Of a DNA stretch of 64,000 nucleotides, positions 7,886 to 17,300 are shown one piece after another. Source of the DNA: Winogradskyella psychrotolerans (GTDB taxonomy: Bacteria; Bacteroidota; Bacteroidia; Flavobacteriales; Flavobacteriaceae). Under the pieces are notes generated by a model. That model ran no database searches, was not told the DNA's origin, and worked only from the letters and a program-made list of their open reading frames with translations. Where the stretch lies: assembly GCF_018860545.1 (NCBI RefSeq), contig NZ_JAHKPN010000002.1, positions 186,001 to 250,000 on the forward strand, read 5' to 3'. The position numbers and the translations under genes were made by a program. Position 1 is the stretch's first letter. Each line of letters opens with the position of its first letter.

Positions 7886-9895
7886 ATGTCAGAAGAAAAA
7901 AAAGCACTCAATTTTATTGAGCATATTATAGAAGAAGATTTAGAAAACGGTTTACCAAAAGACAAACTACGTTTTCGTTTTCCGCCAGAACCAAATGGCT
8001 ATTTACATATTGGTCATACGAAAGCTATTGGTATTAGTTTTGGTCTTGGAGAAACCTATAATGCACCAGTTAATTTAAGATTTGACGATACAAATCCGGC
8101 AAAAGAGGAGCAAGAATATGTAGATGCCATAAAGAAGGATATTGCTTGGTTAGGGTATCAATGGGAGAATGAATTATACTCGTCAGATTACTTTCAGAAG
8201 TTATATGATTGGGCCGTGCAAATGATAAAAGATGGATACGCTTATGTCGATAGTCAAACTTCAGACGCCATTGCACAACAAAAAGGGACACCAACACAAG
8301 TAGGAACTAACAGTCCGTATAGAGACCGAAGTATAGAAGAAAATCTGGAATTATTTGAAGGTATGAAGGCTGGAAAATTCCCAGCAGGTACACATATTTT
8401 GCGTGCAAAAATTGATATGGAAAGTCCAAATATGCTAATGCGAGATCCTATGATGTATCGTATTATGCATACCGAACACCATAGAACAGGAAACGATTGG
8501 TGTATTTATCCTATGTACGATTGGACACATGGTGAAAGTGATTATATAGAACAAATATCACACAGTTTATGTTCTTTAGAATTTAAGCCGCATAGAGAGC
8601 TTTATAATTGGTTCAGAGATCATATTTATAATTACGCTAAGGAAGCCTTACCATTGCCTCCAAAACAACGTGAATTTGCGCGTTTAAATTTGAGTTATAC
8701 TATAATGAGCAAGCGTAAATTACTGCGTTTGGTAGAGGAAGGTATTGTCTCAGGTTGGGACGATCCTCGTATGCCTACAATTTCTGGCTTGCGTCGTCGT
8801 GGTTACACCCCAAATTCTATCCGGAAATTTATTGAGAAAGTAGGAGTTGCTAAACGCGAAAATGTTATTGATGTGTCACTTTTAGAATTCTGTATACGTG
8901 AAGATTTAAATAAAACAGCAAATAGAGTAATGGCTGTTTTAGATCCTATAAAAGTGGTAATTACTAACTATCCTGAAGATAAAGAAGAATGGTTAGAAGC
9001 CGAAAATAACCAAGAAGATGATTCAGCAGGCTATAGAAAAGTACCGTTTTCAAGAGAGATTTACATTGAACGTGACGATTTTAAAGAAGAAGCCGGAAGT
9101 AAATATTTTAGGTTGAAACTTGGAGGTGAAGTAAGATTAAAAAATGCATACATCATCAAAGCAAATGATGTTGTAAAAGATCAAACTGGTCAAATACTAG
9201 AAATTCAATGTACCTATGATGAGGATACGTCTAAAAAAGTAAAAGGAACACTTCATTGGGTTTCTATTAAACATGCGATTACTGCTGAAATAAGAGAATA
9301 CGATCGTTTGTTTATGCACGAATCACCAGATAGCCAAAAGGATAAAGATTTTATGGAATTTATAAACCCGAAGTCTTTAACGGTTAAAACGGGCTATTTA
9401 GAGCCAAGCTTAGCAGATGTTGAAGTAGGGGAGCGTTTCCAATTTCAACGTTTAGGCTATTTTAATGTGGATGATGATTCTACATCTGAAAAATTAGTAT
9501 TTAATAAAACAGTTGGTTTAAGAGATAGCTGGGCGAAACAAAAGCCAAAACCTCAGAATGCTCAAACTCAAAATAAGCCTAAACCGCAACAACAGAAACG
9601 TTCGGCTATTAGTGTTATTCAGCAATTTGGTAAAAAATATACCAATTTACCTGAAGATAAACGACTAAAAGTTAAATCAGAAATACAAGAGCTAGCTAAA
9701 GCGGTGTCTTACGACGATTTAGAGCCGTTATTTGGAACAGCTGTAAAAAAAGCAGGTACACGTGTTGCTGTTTTAATTGCGTTAAAAGAATTACTTAAAA
9801 ATGGCTTAGAACGAAATGAAGCTATTAATGAGTTTATAGATAAGGCTAAAGATGATAAAAATGAGATATTGGTCGCTGAAGCTTCCGATATTTAA
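7886..9895 (+). CDS. glnS: Glutaminyl-tRNA synthetase with YqeY-like C-terminal domain
   Basis: A 669-residue class I synthetase that charges tRNA-Gln. The HIGH motif is exact at residues 41-44 (GYLHIGHTKA), and the KMSKS-type motif is MSKRK near 274. Then comes the beta-barrel anticodon-binding region. A Q/K/P-rich linker at about 548-570 leads to a C-terminal helical domain (about 570-660: LPEDKRLKVKSEIQELAK and later VLIALKELL) that looks like the YqeY/GatB tail domain. This fusion is a known arrangement in Bacteroidota. It probably strengthens tRNA binding. The gene ends before a strong palindromic terminator. Confidence 0.95.
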   Translation: MSEEKKALNFIEHIIEEDLENGLPKDKLRFRFPPEPNGYLHIGHTKAIGISFGLGETYNAPVNLRFDDTNPAKEEQEYVDAIKKDIAWLGYQWENELYSSDYFQKLYDWAVQMIKDGYAYVDSQTSDAIAQQKGTPTQVGTNSPYRDRSIEENLELFEGMKAGKFPAGTHILRAKIDMESPNMLMRDPMMYRIMHTEHHRTGNDWCIYPMYDWTHGESDYIEQISHSLCSLEFKPHRELYNWFRDHIYNYAKEALPLPPKQREFARLNLSYTIMSKRKLLRLVEEGIVSGWDDPRMPTISGLRRRGYTPNSIRKFIEKVGVAKRENVIDVSLLEFCIREDLNKTANRVMAVLDPIKVVITNYPEDKEEWLEAENNQEDDSAGYRKVPFSREIYIERDDFKEEAGSKYFRLKLGGEVRLKNAYIIKANDVVKDQTGQILEIQCTYDEDTSKKVKGTLHWVSIKHAITAEIREYDRLFMHESPDSQKDKDFMEFINPKSLTVKTGYLEPSLADVEVGERFQFQRLGYFNVDDDSTSEKLVFNKTVGLRDSWAKQKPKPQNAQTQNKPKPQQQKRSAISVIQQFGKKYTNLPEDKRLKVKSEIQELAKAVSYDDLEPLFGTAVKKAGTRVAVLIALKELLKNGLERNEAINEFIDKAKDDKNEILVAEASDI

Positions 9896-9922
9896 TTAAA
9901 GTGGACGCTTATATTTTAAAAT

Positions 9923-9958
9923 AAAAAAACCTCGAAATTTAAATTTCGAGGTTTTTTT
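9923..9958. terminator. Perfect palindromic bidirectional terminator
   Basis: An 18-bp arm AAAAAAACCTCGAAATTT is directly followed by its exact reverse complement. A and T tracts flank the GC core in both orientations. It serves glnS (plus) and the convergent minus-strand operon whose last stop is at 9964. Confidence 0.88.
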
Positions 9959-9963
9959 ATGGT

Positions 9964-10488
9964 TTAATCTTCTATGGATTCCATTTTTAGATCATCATCA
10001 GGAATGTTCAAAGCCGTTTCAAAATTTGGTAAAATTTGATTGGTTAACGCTTCGTTTTTTAATTGTTTAGCTTCAATAAACCACCAATATTTATCGACTT
10101 CATTATAAATGCCTAAAAGATAACTTTTAGAGGAAATACGCTGTCCGGACATTACCATTTGATTGTAGCCTTCAACCACACAACGAAATTGACCTTGCTC
10201 TTTAACGATCTCAGACACACTATTAATATCTGCTTTTTCAAATTTAAAACCTTGTGCTTTCATACCTTCAAAGGTAGACTCAATGACTTTTAAAGCAGCA
10301 TCTTTGCCTCCCATCATATCTAATACAGAAGGGAGTGTATGCTTTAGAACGGTTTCATAATCACTTTCTAAAGTTGCGTTAGATGTTATTTTAGCATCTT
10401 TTAAAGCATCTGTTTTAGTTTGTGAAAACAGATTAACACTTGTAACTATTAAAACAAATAGTAGTATCTTTTTTATGTTATTCATCAT
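9964..10488 (-). CDS. Exported protein of unknown function
   Basis: A 174-residue protein with a signal peptide (residues 2-24, KKILLFVLIVTSVNLFSQ). The mature part mixes helix and strand, with motifs LPSVLDMMGGKDAAL and KYWWFIEAKQLKN. I do not recognise a family; the fold could be a small NTF2- or SnoaL-like alpha/beta domain judging by size and the aromatic strand near the end, but that is a guess. Its start overlaps the end of the SPFH gene by 11 bases, which implies translational coupling and a shared operon. Confidence 0.72.
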   Translation of the reverse strand: MMNNIKKILLFVLIVTSVNLFSQTKTDALKDAKITSNATLESDYETVLKHTLPSVLDMMGGKDAALKVIESTFEGMKAQGFKFEKADINSVSEIVKEQGQFRCVVEGYNQMVMSGQRISSKSYLLGIYNEVDKYWWFIEAKQLKNEALTNQILPNFETALNIPDDDLKMESIED

Positions 10489-11410
10489 TTTTCTTTTTGT
10501 TTTTTTGATTTTTCATAGCTTCTCCAATTTGATTACTTGCCGTAAAACTGGCCACCATATCGTTTAGCATTTGACTTCCTGCTTGCGGTGAATTTGGTAA
10601 TAATATTAAGTTACTGTTGGTTTCGCTTCCAATAGCTTGTAACGTATCATAATGTTGGGTTACAACGATAAGGGCAGAGGCTTCCTGCGAGTTAATACCA
10701 ACACGGTTTAAAACATCTACAGATTCTTCTAATCCACGTGCAATTTCGCGTCGTTGGTCAGCAATACCTTGACCTTGTAATCGTTTACTTTCAGCTTCGG
10801 CTTTTGCTTTTTCTACAATTAAAATACGCTGTGCATCACCTTCATATTGTGCCGCTGTTTTCTCTCTATCGGCTGCATTAATACGGTTCATGGCTAATTT
10901 TACTTGTGCATCTGGATCTATATCAGTCACTAAAGTTCTAATAATATCAAAACCGTAGTCCATCATAGCATCATTTAATTCCGCTTTTACAGCTAAGGCA
11001 ATATCATCTTTCTTAACAAAAACATCATCCAATTTCATTTTTGGAACTTCAGCACGAACTACATCAAAAACGTAAGATGTAATTTGTTCGTGTGGATAAT
11101 CTAGTTTATAAAAGGCATCATATACTTTTTCAGAAATCACTTTATACTGTACCGAAACTTTAAGTTTTACGAATACATCATCCAACGTTTTGGTTTCAAT
11201 AATAACGTCTAATTGTTGAATTTTAAGACTCAATCGGCCAGCAACTTTATCTATTAATGGAATTTTCATCTTTAAACCTGAGTGTCGTATAACTTCAAAT
11301 TTACCAAAACGCTCTATTATCGCTGCGGTTTGCTGTTTCACAATAAAAAAAGAAGAAGCTAAAATGACTAAACCAAAAATTATAATTGGCACTAGAATGA
11401 AATTTCCCAT
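10478..11410 (-). CDS. SPFH-domain (stomatin/band 7) membrane protein
   Basis: A 310-residue stomatin-like protein. One N-terminal membrane helix (about 5-24, LVPIIIFGLVILASSFFIV) precedes the SPFH core, with QQTAAIIERFGKF and the conserved LKVSVQYKV strand. Then comes a long charged helix with AADREKTAAQYEGDAQRI and AKAEAESKRLQGQG, the oligomerising coiled coil. Such proteins form membrane microdomain cages that regulate proteases or channels. No NfeD partner is present; the coupled exported gene downstream is the only obvious partner. Confidence 0.9.
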   Translation of the reverse strand: MGNFILVPIIIFGLVILASSFFIVKQQTAAIIERFGKFEVIRHSGLKMKIPLIDKVAGRLSLKIQQLDVIIETKTLDDVFVKLKVSVQYKVISEKVYDAFYKLDYPHEQITSYVFDVVRAEVPKMKLDDVFVKKDDIALAVKAELNDAMMDYGFDIIRTLVTDIDPDAQVKLAMNRINAADREKTAAQYEGDAQRILIVEKAKAEAESKRLQGQGIADQRREIARGLEESVDVLNRVGINSQEASALIVVTQHYDTLQAIGSETNSNLILLPNSPQAGSQMLNDMVASFTASNQIGEAMKNQKNKKKNDE

Positions 11411-11513
11411 AACTATGTTATTTATTATTAAAAATACGAATGACTAAAAATAAGATATTTAAAATGATTTACTCAGGTAATTTGAATAAACCGTGCTTAG
11501 AAAATGCAGCACA

Positions 11514-12491
11514 TTACATAAATTGAGCAATAGCAATATCGATTTTCTGAACTTCGGCTTTGGTTGAAGAAATGTCATCCGATTTTACTGTATCACCATT
11601 TTTTATATATCCAATATAATGTCTCCAACCTTCTGAGCGCAATTCTCGTCTTTTTGAAACAAAATAATATAAAGAATCGGCTTCTAAACGTTTAATTTCG
11701 GAAGCAGGGTGTTCAATTATAATATTAGGATATAAATTGTTTAAAATCGTTTGAGCCATATATAAATGACCAATTTTATTGGGATGAACACCATCTGGAA
11801 TAAACGTGGAATCTGATTTTATTCGTTTTACATCGTCTAAAAGGGAATCTAAAGGATGATGTAAATCTATAACTCGTAGGTCATCAGTTTCAATACTCAA
11901 CAACCAATTCGCGTAAGCTTCTAAAACCTCATTGTATTTATAGTAGGGATGCCAATAGTCAAATTTTTCACCATCTTTTGACACACGATCTGCAATAGGA
12001 TCGGCATCAAAAACAGTAGGAGTCATTAAAATTAATTGAGCACCAATGCCATCAACTTTAGTTTTTAATTCTAAAATTCCATCTTTGTACGCTTGAAATC
12101 TAAGAGGGTCTATTGGATTATAGTTGCCATCATTCATTCCATAACAAGCAATAACTATATCTGGTTTAATTTGGGCTAGAGCAGAATCTAATCGTGCTCT
12201 AACATTGGGTCTAGGATATTCACGTTGATCTTCTGATGTGCCAGAGATAGTTTCACCAGATAAGCCTATACTGATAATATCTAATTGATTATCAGTATAT
12301 TGCTTACGTAGGTAATATTCTATAAAGTCTACATAATGACCGTGTTGCGTAATACTATTACCTAAAATTAACACCCGTTTATGGTGTAACGGTAATGTTT
12401 TAGTTACTAAATCTAATTCTGATTTATTTTCACTTTTACATGAAGTAACTAGCGTTAAAACAAAGATTAAAATGAAAACAGTGGACTTCAT
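11514..12491 (-). CDS. SGNH/GDSL hydrolase lipoprotein
   Basis: A 325-residue lipoprotein. The signal ends in a lipobox (LTLVTSC, Cys at about 18). The SGNH blocks are: I at LILGNSITQHG (GNS in place of GDS), II near SIGLSGETISG, III at CYGMNDGN, and V at PDGVHPNKIGH with the catalytic Asp-x-x-His. This arrangement is typical of secreted carbohydrate or lipid esterases. The substrate cannot be assigned. It lies between gltX and the SPFH gene on the same strand, separated from gltX by a hairpin. Confidence 0.88.
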   Translation of the reverse strand: MKSTVFILIFVLTLVTSCKSENKSELDLVTKTLPLHHKRVLILGNSITQHGHYVDFIEYYLRKQYTDNQLDIISIGLSGETISGTSEDQREYPRPNVRARLDSALAQIKPDIVIACYGMNDGNYNPIDPLRFQAYKDGILELKTKVDGIGAQLILMTPTVFDADPIADRVSKDGEKFDYWHPYYKYNEVLEAYANWLLSIETDDLRVIDLHHPLDSLLDDVKRIKSDSTFIPDGVHPNKIGHLYMAQTILNNLYPNIIIEHPASEIKRLEADSLYYFVSKRRELRSEGWRHYIGYIKNGDTVKSDDISSTKAEVQKIDIAIAQFM

Positions 12492-12506
12492 AAATGTAAT
12501 TTTCAG

Positions 12507-12539
12507 AGACCTGTCTAGTTTTTAAAATTAGACAGGTCT
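12507..12539. repeat. Palindromic repeat element, copy 1
   Basis: AGACCTGTCTA pairs perfectly with TAGACAGGTCT around a T-rich/A-rich loop. It is a member of the same family as the elements at 60320, 61518, 62715, 63156 and 63857. It sits just after gltX on the minus strand, where it can act as a terminator-like hairpin. Confidence 0.75.
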
Positions 12540-12550
12540 TAGTTGGTACA

Positions 12551-14065
12551 CTAAGCTTGCTTGATTAAAGCTTCAATACGTTTAACCGTTTCCGCCTTTC
12601 CAATCATAAAAATAATATCAAATACATCAGGACCTTGTAAGGCACCAACTAATGCTAATCGTAATGGCATCATCACTTTTCCAAAACCAATCTCGTTATC
12701 AGTAATCCAACCTTTAATTTTGGCTTGCAGATTTTGTACTGTAAATTCTGAAGTTCTCGTCACAATGTTAATAACCTCTTGAAGTAGCTCTGCTGTGCCT
12801 TCTTTCAACGCTTTTTTAGAGGCTTTTTCATCATAAGATGTTGGCGCTGTAAAAAAGAAATGAGATAAATCCCAGAAATCACCAACAAACGTTGCACGTT
12901 CTTTTATTAAGCCCACCACTAAAGCGATATAATTTACATCTAATTCAGCTAATTCTGGTTGAATGGCTTTAAACTGTTCAGCTAAATCTAAATCTAACTG
13001 TTGCTGCATATACTGGTGATTAAACCACTTGGTTTTATCCGGATCAAAACGTGCGCCAGCTTTATTTACTCGCGCTAAATCAAAATCAGCAACCAATTGC
13101 TCTAAACTGAAAATTTCTTGTTCTGTACCAGGATTCCAACCTAAAAAAGCTAAGAAATTTACAACCGCTTCTGGGAAATAACCATCTTCTCTATAACCTC
13201 TAGAAACCGTTCCGTCTGGTGCTGTATATTCCAATGGAAATACTGGGAATCCCATTTTATCACCATCACGTTTGCTTAATTTGCCTTTTCCAGTTGGTTT
13301 TAAAATCAATGGTAAATGTGCAAATTCTGGTGCTTCCCATCCAAAAGCATTGTACAATAATTGGTGTAATGCTAAAGATGGTAACCATTCTTCACCACGA
13401 ATTACATGTGTGATTTCCATTAAATGGTCATCTACAATATTTGCGAGGTGATAGGTTGGCATACCATCACTTTTAAACAATACTTTATCATCTAAAACAT
13501 TGGTATCAATTTTCATGTTTCCACGAATAATGTCTGTAAGTTGTAACGTTTCATCCTGAGGCGATTTAAAACGAATTACATAATCATCACCAGCCTCAAT
13601 TTTAGCTTTCGTATCAGCTTCAGTTAAAATCAAAGAGTTAACCAAGCGTCCTTTTTCACGGTTATGCCAGTTATAGATAAACGTTTTCCCTTCAGCTTCA
13701 TGGTCTTTTCGTTCTGCATCTAACTGTTCTGCAGTATCAAAAGCATAATAAGCGTTTCCACTAGCAATTAAATCATCAGCATATTGCTTGTATAAATGTT
13801 TACGCTCACTTTGTCGGTAAGGACCAAATTTTTCGTTTTTTCCTGGACCTTCATCAAAAGGCATTCCACACCAATCTAAAGATTTAATGATGTAATCTTC
13901 AGCACCTTCAACATAACGGTTTTGGTCTGTATCTTCAATTCTAAGAACAAAATCACCACCATGTTTTTTGGCAAATAAATAGTTGAATAAAGCGGTTCTT
14001 ACACCACCAATATGTAAAGGTCCTGTTGGACTTGGTGCAAAACGCACACGTACTTTTTTAGACAT
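12551..14065 (-). CDS. gltX: Glutamyl-tRNA synthetase
   Basis: A 504-residue class I synthetase. It opens with the usual RFAPSPTGPLHIGG motif (HIGG at 18-21) and has the KMSKS equivalent GKLSKRDGDK at about 256-265. The catalytic domain includes RIEDTDQNR and THVIRGEEWLPS; the C-terminal helical part binds the anticodon. Length is normal for the bacterial enzyme. Upstream on the minus strand is a TATCTTTG promoter box (14118-14125), and the leader begins with a small hairpin. Confidence 0.96.
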   Translation of the reverse strand: MSKKVRVRFAPSPTGPLHIGGVRTALFNYLFAKKHGGDFVLRIEDTDQNRYVEGAEDYIIKSLDWCGMPFDEGPGKNEKFGPYRQSERKHLYKQYADDLIASGNAYYAFDTAEQLDAERKDHEAEGKTFIYNWHNREKGRLVNSLILTEADTKAKIEAGDDYVIRFKSPQDETLQLTDIIRGNMKIDTNVLDDKVLFKSDGMPTYHLANIVDDHLMEITHVIRGEEWLPSLALHQLLYNAFGWEAPEFAHLPLILKPTGKGKLSKRDGDKMGFPVFPLEYTAPDGTVSRGYREDGYFPEAVVNFLAFLGWNPGTEQEIFSLEQLVADFDLARVNKAGARFDPDKTKWFNHQYMQQQLDLDLAEQFKAIQPELAELDVNYIALVVGLIKERATFVGDFWDLSHFFFTAPTSYDEKASKKALKEGTAELLQEVINIVTRTSEFTVQNLQAKIKGWITDNEIGFGKVMMPLRLALVGALQGPDVFDIIFMIGKAETVKRIEALIKQA

Positions 14066-14374
14066 AACGGAAAATAGAAATAGTTTGTCATTCTGAATTT
14101 ATTTCAGAATCTCGCGCAAAGATAAAATTATAGATTTTAAGTTGGAAGAACGAAGTGTGAAGTTTTATTTAAATTAAAATCTAATATTTTTAGGTAAGTT
14201 ATCTAGAAAAGCGCTTTTCAACCTAAATTAACACCAAATACAGTACATATTAACAGAATCTTACCAATTTTAACGAAATTACATTTAAAATAAAATCGTA
14301 GTTTAGGCAGTTGATAATAACGTTAAGTAATTAACCAAGGGCTAATAGCTAAAGGTTAATAATCAAAATATTAA
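14066..14374. other. 309-base gap between gltX and the DUF4175 gene
   Basis: No ORF is evident. It holds a minus-strand promoter for gltX (TATCTTTG, 14118-14125) and an eight-bp inverted repeat ATTCTGAA/TTCAGAAT (14091-14111) that falls at the 5' end of the predicted gltX leader. The plus-strand half nearest 14375 is A+T-rich and must hold the promoter for the DUF4175 gene; only a weak match (TAGTTTAG near 14299) is visible. Confidence 0.6.
14118..14125 (-). promoter_or_regulatory. -7 box (TATCTTTG) for gltX
   Basis: Matches TAnnTTTG on the minus strand. It gives a leader of roughly 47 bases with a hairpin at its 5' end. Confidence 0.5.
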
Positions 14375-17300
14375 ATGAGCAATTTCAATACCATAAAACA
14401 AAAGCTAGAACAATTCATTAAAAGGTATTATACCAATGAATTACTAAAAGGCGCCATCTTATTCTTCGCCATTGGTTTGTTATATCTTATAATTACACTT
14501 TTTGTGGAATACGTCCTTTGGTTGAATCCAACAGCGAGAACCATCTTATTCTGGACATTCATTGCAGTAGAATTAGCACTCTTCGTAAAATTCATTGCCA
14601 TTCCGTTGTCACATTTATTCAAACTAAGACAAGGCATCAATTTTGAAACCGCTTCAAAACTCATAGGAAATCATTTTCCAGAAGTGAATGATAAATTATT
14701 AAATGTACTTCAACTTAATCAAAGTCCACAACAATCCGATTTACTATTAGCAAGTATAGAGCAGAAGTCCCAAGAATTACAACCCATTCCGTTTAAATCT
14801 GCGATTAATTTTAAATCGAATACCAAATATTTAAAATACGCAGCCATTCCAATTGTCATTTTATTGTTATCGCTTGTAACAGGAAAAATAAATTGGTTTA
14901 GTGACAGTTATGAGCGTGTTGTAAACTATCAAACGGCTTACGAACCGCCAGCACCTTTTCAGTTTTTTGTGTTGAATGAATCGCTTCAAGCTATTGAAAA
15001 TAAAGATTTTAAGTTGCAAATTTCAACGGTAGGTGATGTCATTCCAGAGAACGCTCAAATTAAATTCAACGGGCAATCTTATTTTTTACAACAGGTCGCA
15101 GCTGGCGAATTTCAATATACATTCAATCTACCAAAAGAAGCGGTAGATTTTACCTTATCGGCAAATGATGTGACGTCAAAACCGTATAAATTAACAGTGG
15201 TAAACACACCAAATCTGGTCAATTTTGAAATGCTATTAGATTATCCATCACATACCAAAAAGCAAGATGAGGTCTTAAAAAGTACAGGTTCTGCTGTGAT
15301 TCCGGAAGGCACAAACGTGACATGGAAAGCCAAGACAAAATCCACAACAGGAGTACAAATCTATGCAGATGACACTTTAAGTTTTAAGTCGAATAACAAT
15401 GGAAATTTTGAAGCGTCTAAACGACTTCACAAAAACTATAATTACAGCATCACAACTAGTAACGAGGATTTAAAAGATTACGAGAATTTAGCGTATAATA
15501 TTAATGTCGTAAAGGATACCTATCCAGAGATGAAAATTAAAATTCAAAAAGATTCTATAGACCAACAAAGTTTGTATTTCTATGGACAAGCGAGTGATGA
15601 TTATGGTTTATTAAAATTGCAATTAGTGTATTACCCGTCGGAAGATGAATCTAAAAAAGTGGTGGAACCGATTACCATTTCAAAATCCAATTTTACGGAA
15701 TTTGTTAGCGCTTTTCCTAATCAATTTAATTTAGAAGATGGTGTAAGCTATCAATTGTATTTCGAAGTTTTTGATAACGATGCACTACATAATTACAAGC
15801 GTACAAAAAGTTCTACGTTTAGTTACCGAAAACTGACCAAAGAGGAAGAAGAGCAAAAGCAACTTAACGAGCAAAATGAAACGATAAAAGACATCAGTAA
15901 AACATTTGATAAGCTTCAAGAACAAGATAAAAAACTCGAAGAACTATCTAAAACGCAAAAGGAAAAAGAAACTCTGAATTTTAATGATAAAAAGAAATTT
16001 GAAGAGTTTCTAAAACGTCAGAAAAATCAGGAACAGTTGATGAAAAATTTCAACAAAAAACTTCAGGATAATTTAGAAGAGTTTCAAAAAGAAGAAGAGA
16101 AAGACGATCAGTTTAAAGAAGATTTAAAAGAACGTTTAAAGGAAAATGAAGAGCAACTAAAAAAGGACGAAAAGCTACTTGAAGAACTTGAACAAATACA
16201 AGATAAAATTAACAAAGAAGAATTTACTCAAAAACTTGAAGAATTAGCAAAGCAAAACAAGAATAAGAAGCGTAGCATGAAACAGCTTTTAGAATTGACG
16301 AAGCGTTTTTACGTGATGAAGAAAGCTGAAAAGTTGGCGAATGAATTAGAAAAATTAGCAGAGAAACAGGAAAAATTAGCAGAAGAGCCGAAAGAAAATA
16401 CTAAAGAGGCACAAGATAAATTGAACATGGAATTTGATAAACTTCAAAAAGAAATAGAAGCTCTTCAACGCGAGGATAGACAACTTCAAAAACCAACCAA
16501 TATTCCTAGAGATGAGTTTTTAGAGGATGAAATAAAATTTGATCAAAAAGAAGCGAAGGATGCCTTAGAAAAGAAAGAACAAAGCGCGTCTGAAGCGAAA
16601 CCACAAGAAGCCCAAGAGCAGCAGAAAAAAGCTAAAGAAAAGCAAAAGAATGCTGCTAAGAAGATGAAACAAATGAGCGAGATGATGAAAATGTCCGGAG
16701 GTGGAGGCGGAGGTGGTGAGCAAATGTCTGAGGATATTGATACATTACGCCAAATACTAGAGAATCTATTGCTCTATTCATTTGATCAAGAAGCGCTGAT
16801 GAGTACTTTTGAAAGTATCGGTATTAATAATAATACATACGGGAAGTACATTATTGAGCAAAGTAATCTTAGAGCGCACTTTGAACATATTGATGATAGT
16901 TTATTTGCATTATCGCTTAGGCAACCTAAGATTTCAGAGCAAGTAAATTCTCAAATTACGGATGTGTATTTTAATATTGACAAGGCTTTAGACCACTTAA
17001 CAGAAAATAGACTTTATCAAGGGGTTGGTGCGCAACAGTATGCTGTAACTGCGACGAATGAACTCGCCAATTTCTTAAGTGATGTTTTGGATAATATGGA
17101 AATGTCTATGAATCCATCAGCAGGACAAGGTGAAGGAGGAGAACAGTTACCAGATATTATCATGAGCCAAGAAGAGCTTAACAAGCAAATGGAAGAAGGA
17201 GTGAAGAAAAGTCAAGAAGGACAAAAAGGAGAAGAAGGCAAAGAAGGTGAAGGTGAACAACCAGGTGAAGAGGGTAAAGAAGGTGAAGGCGAAAAACCTG

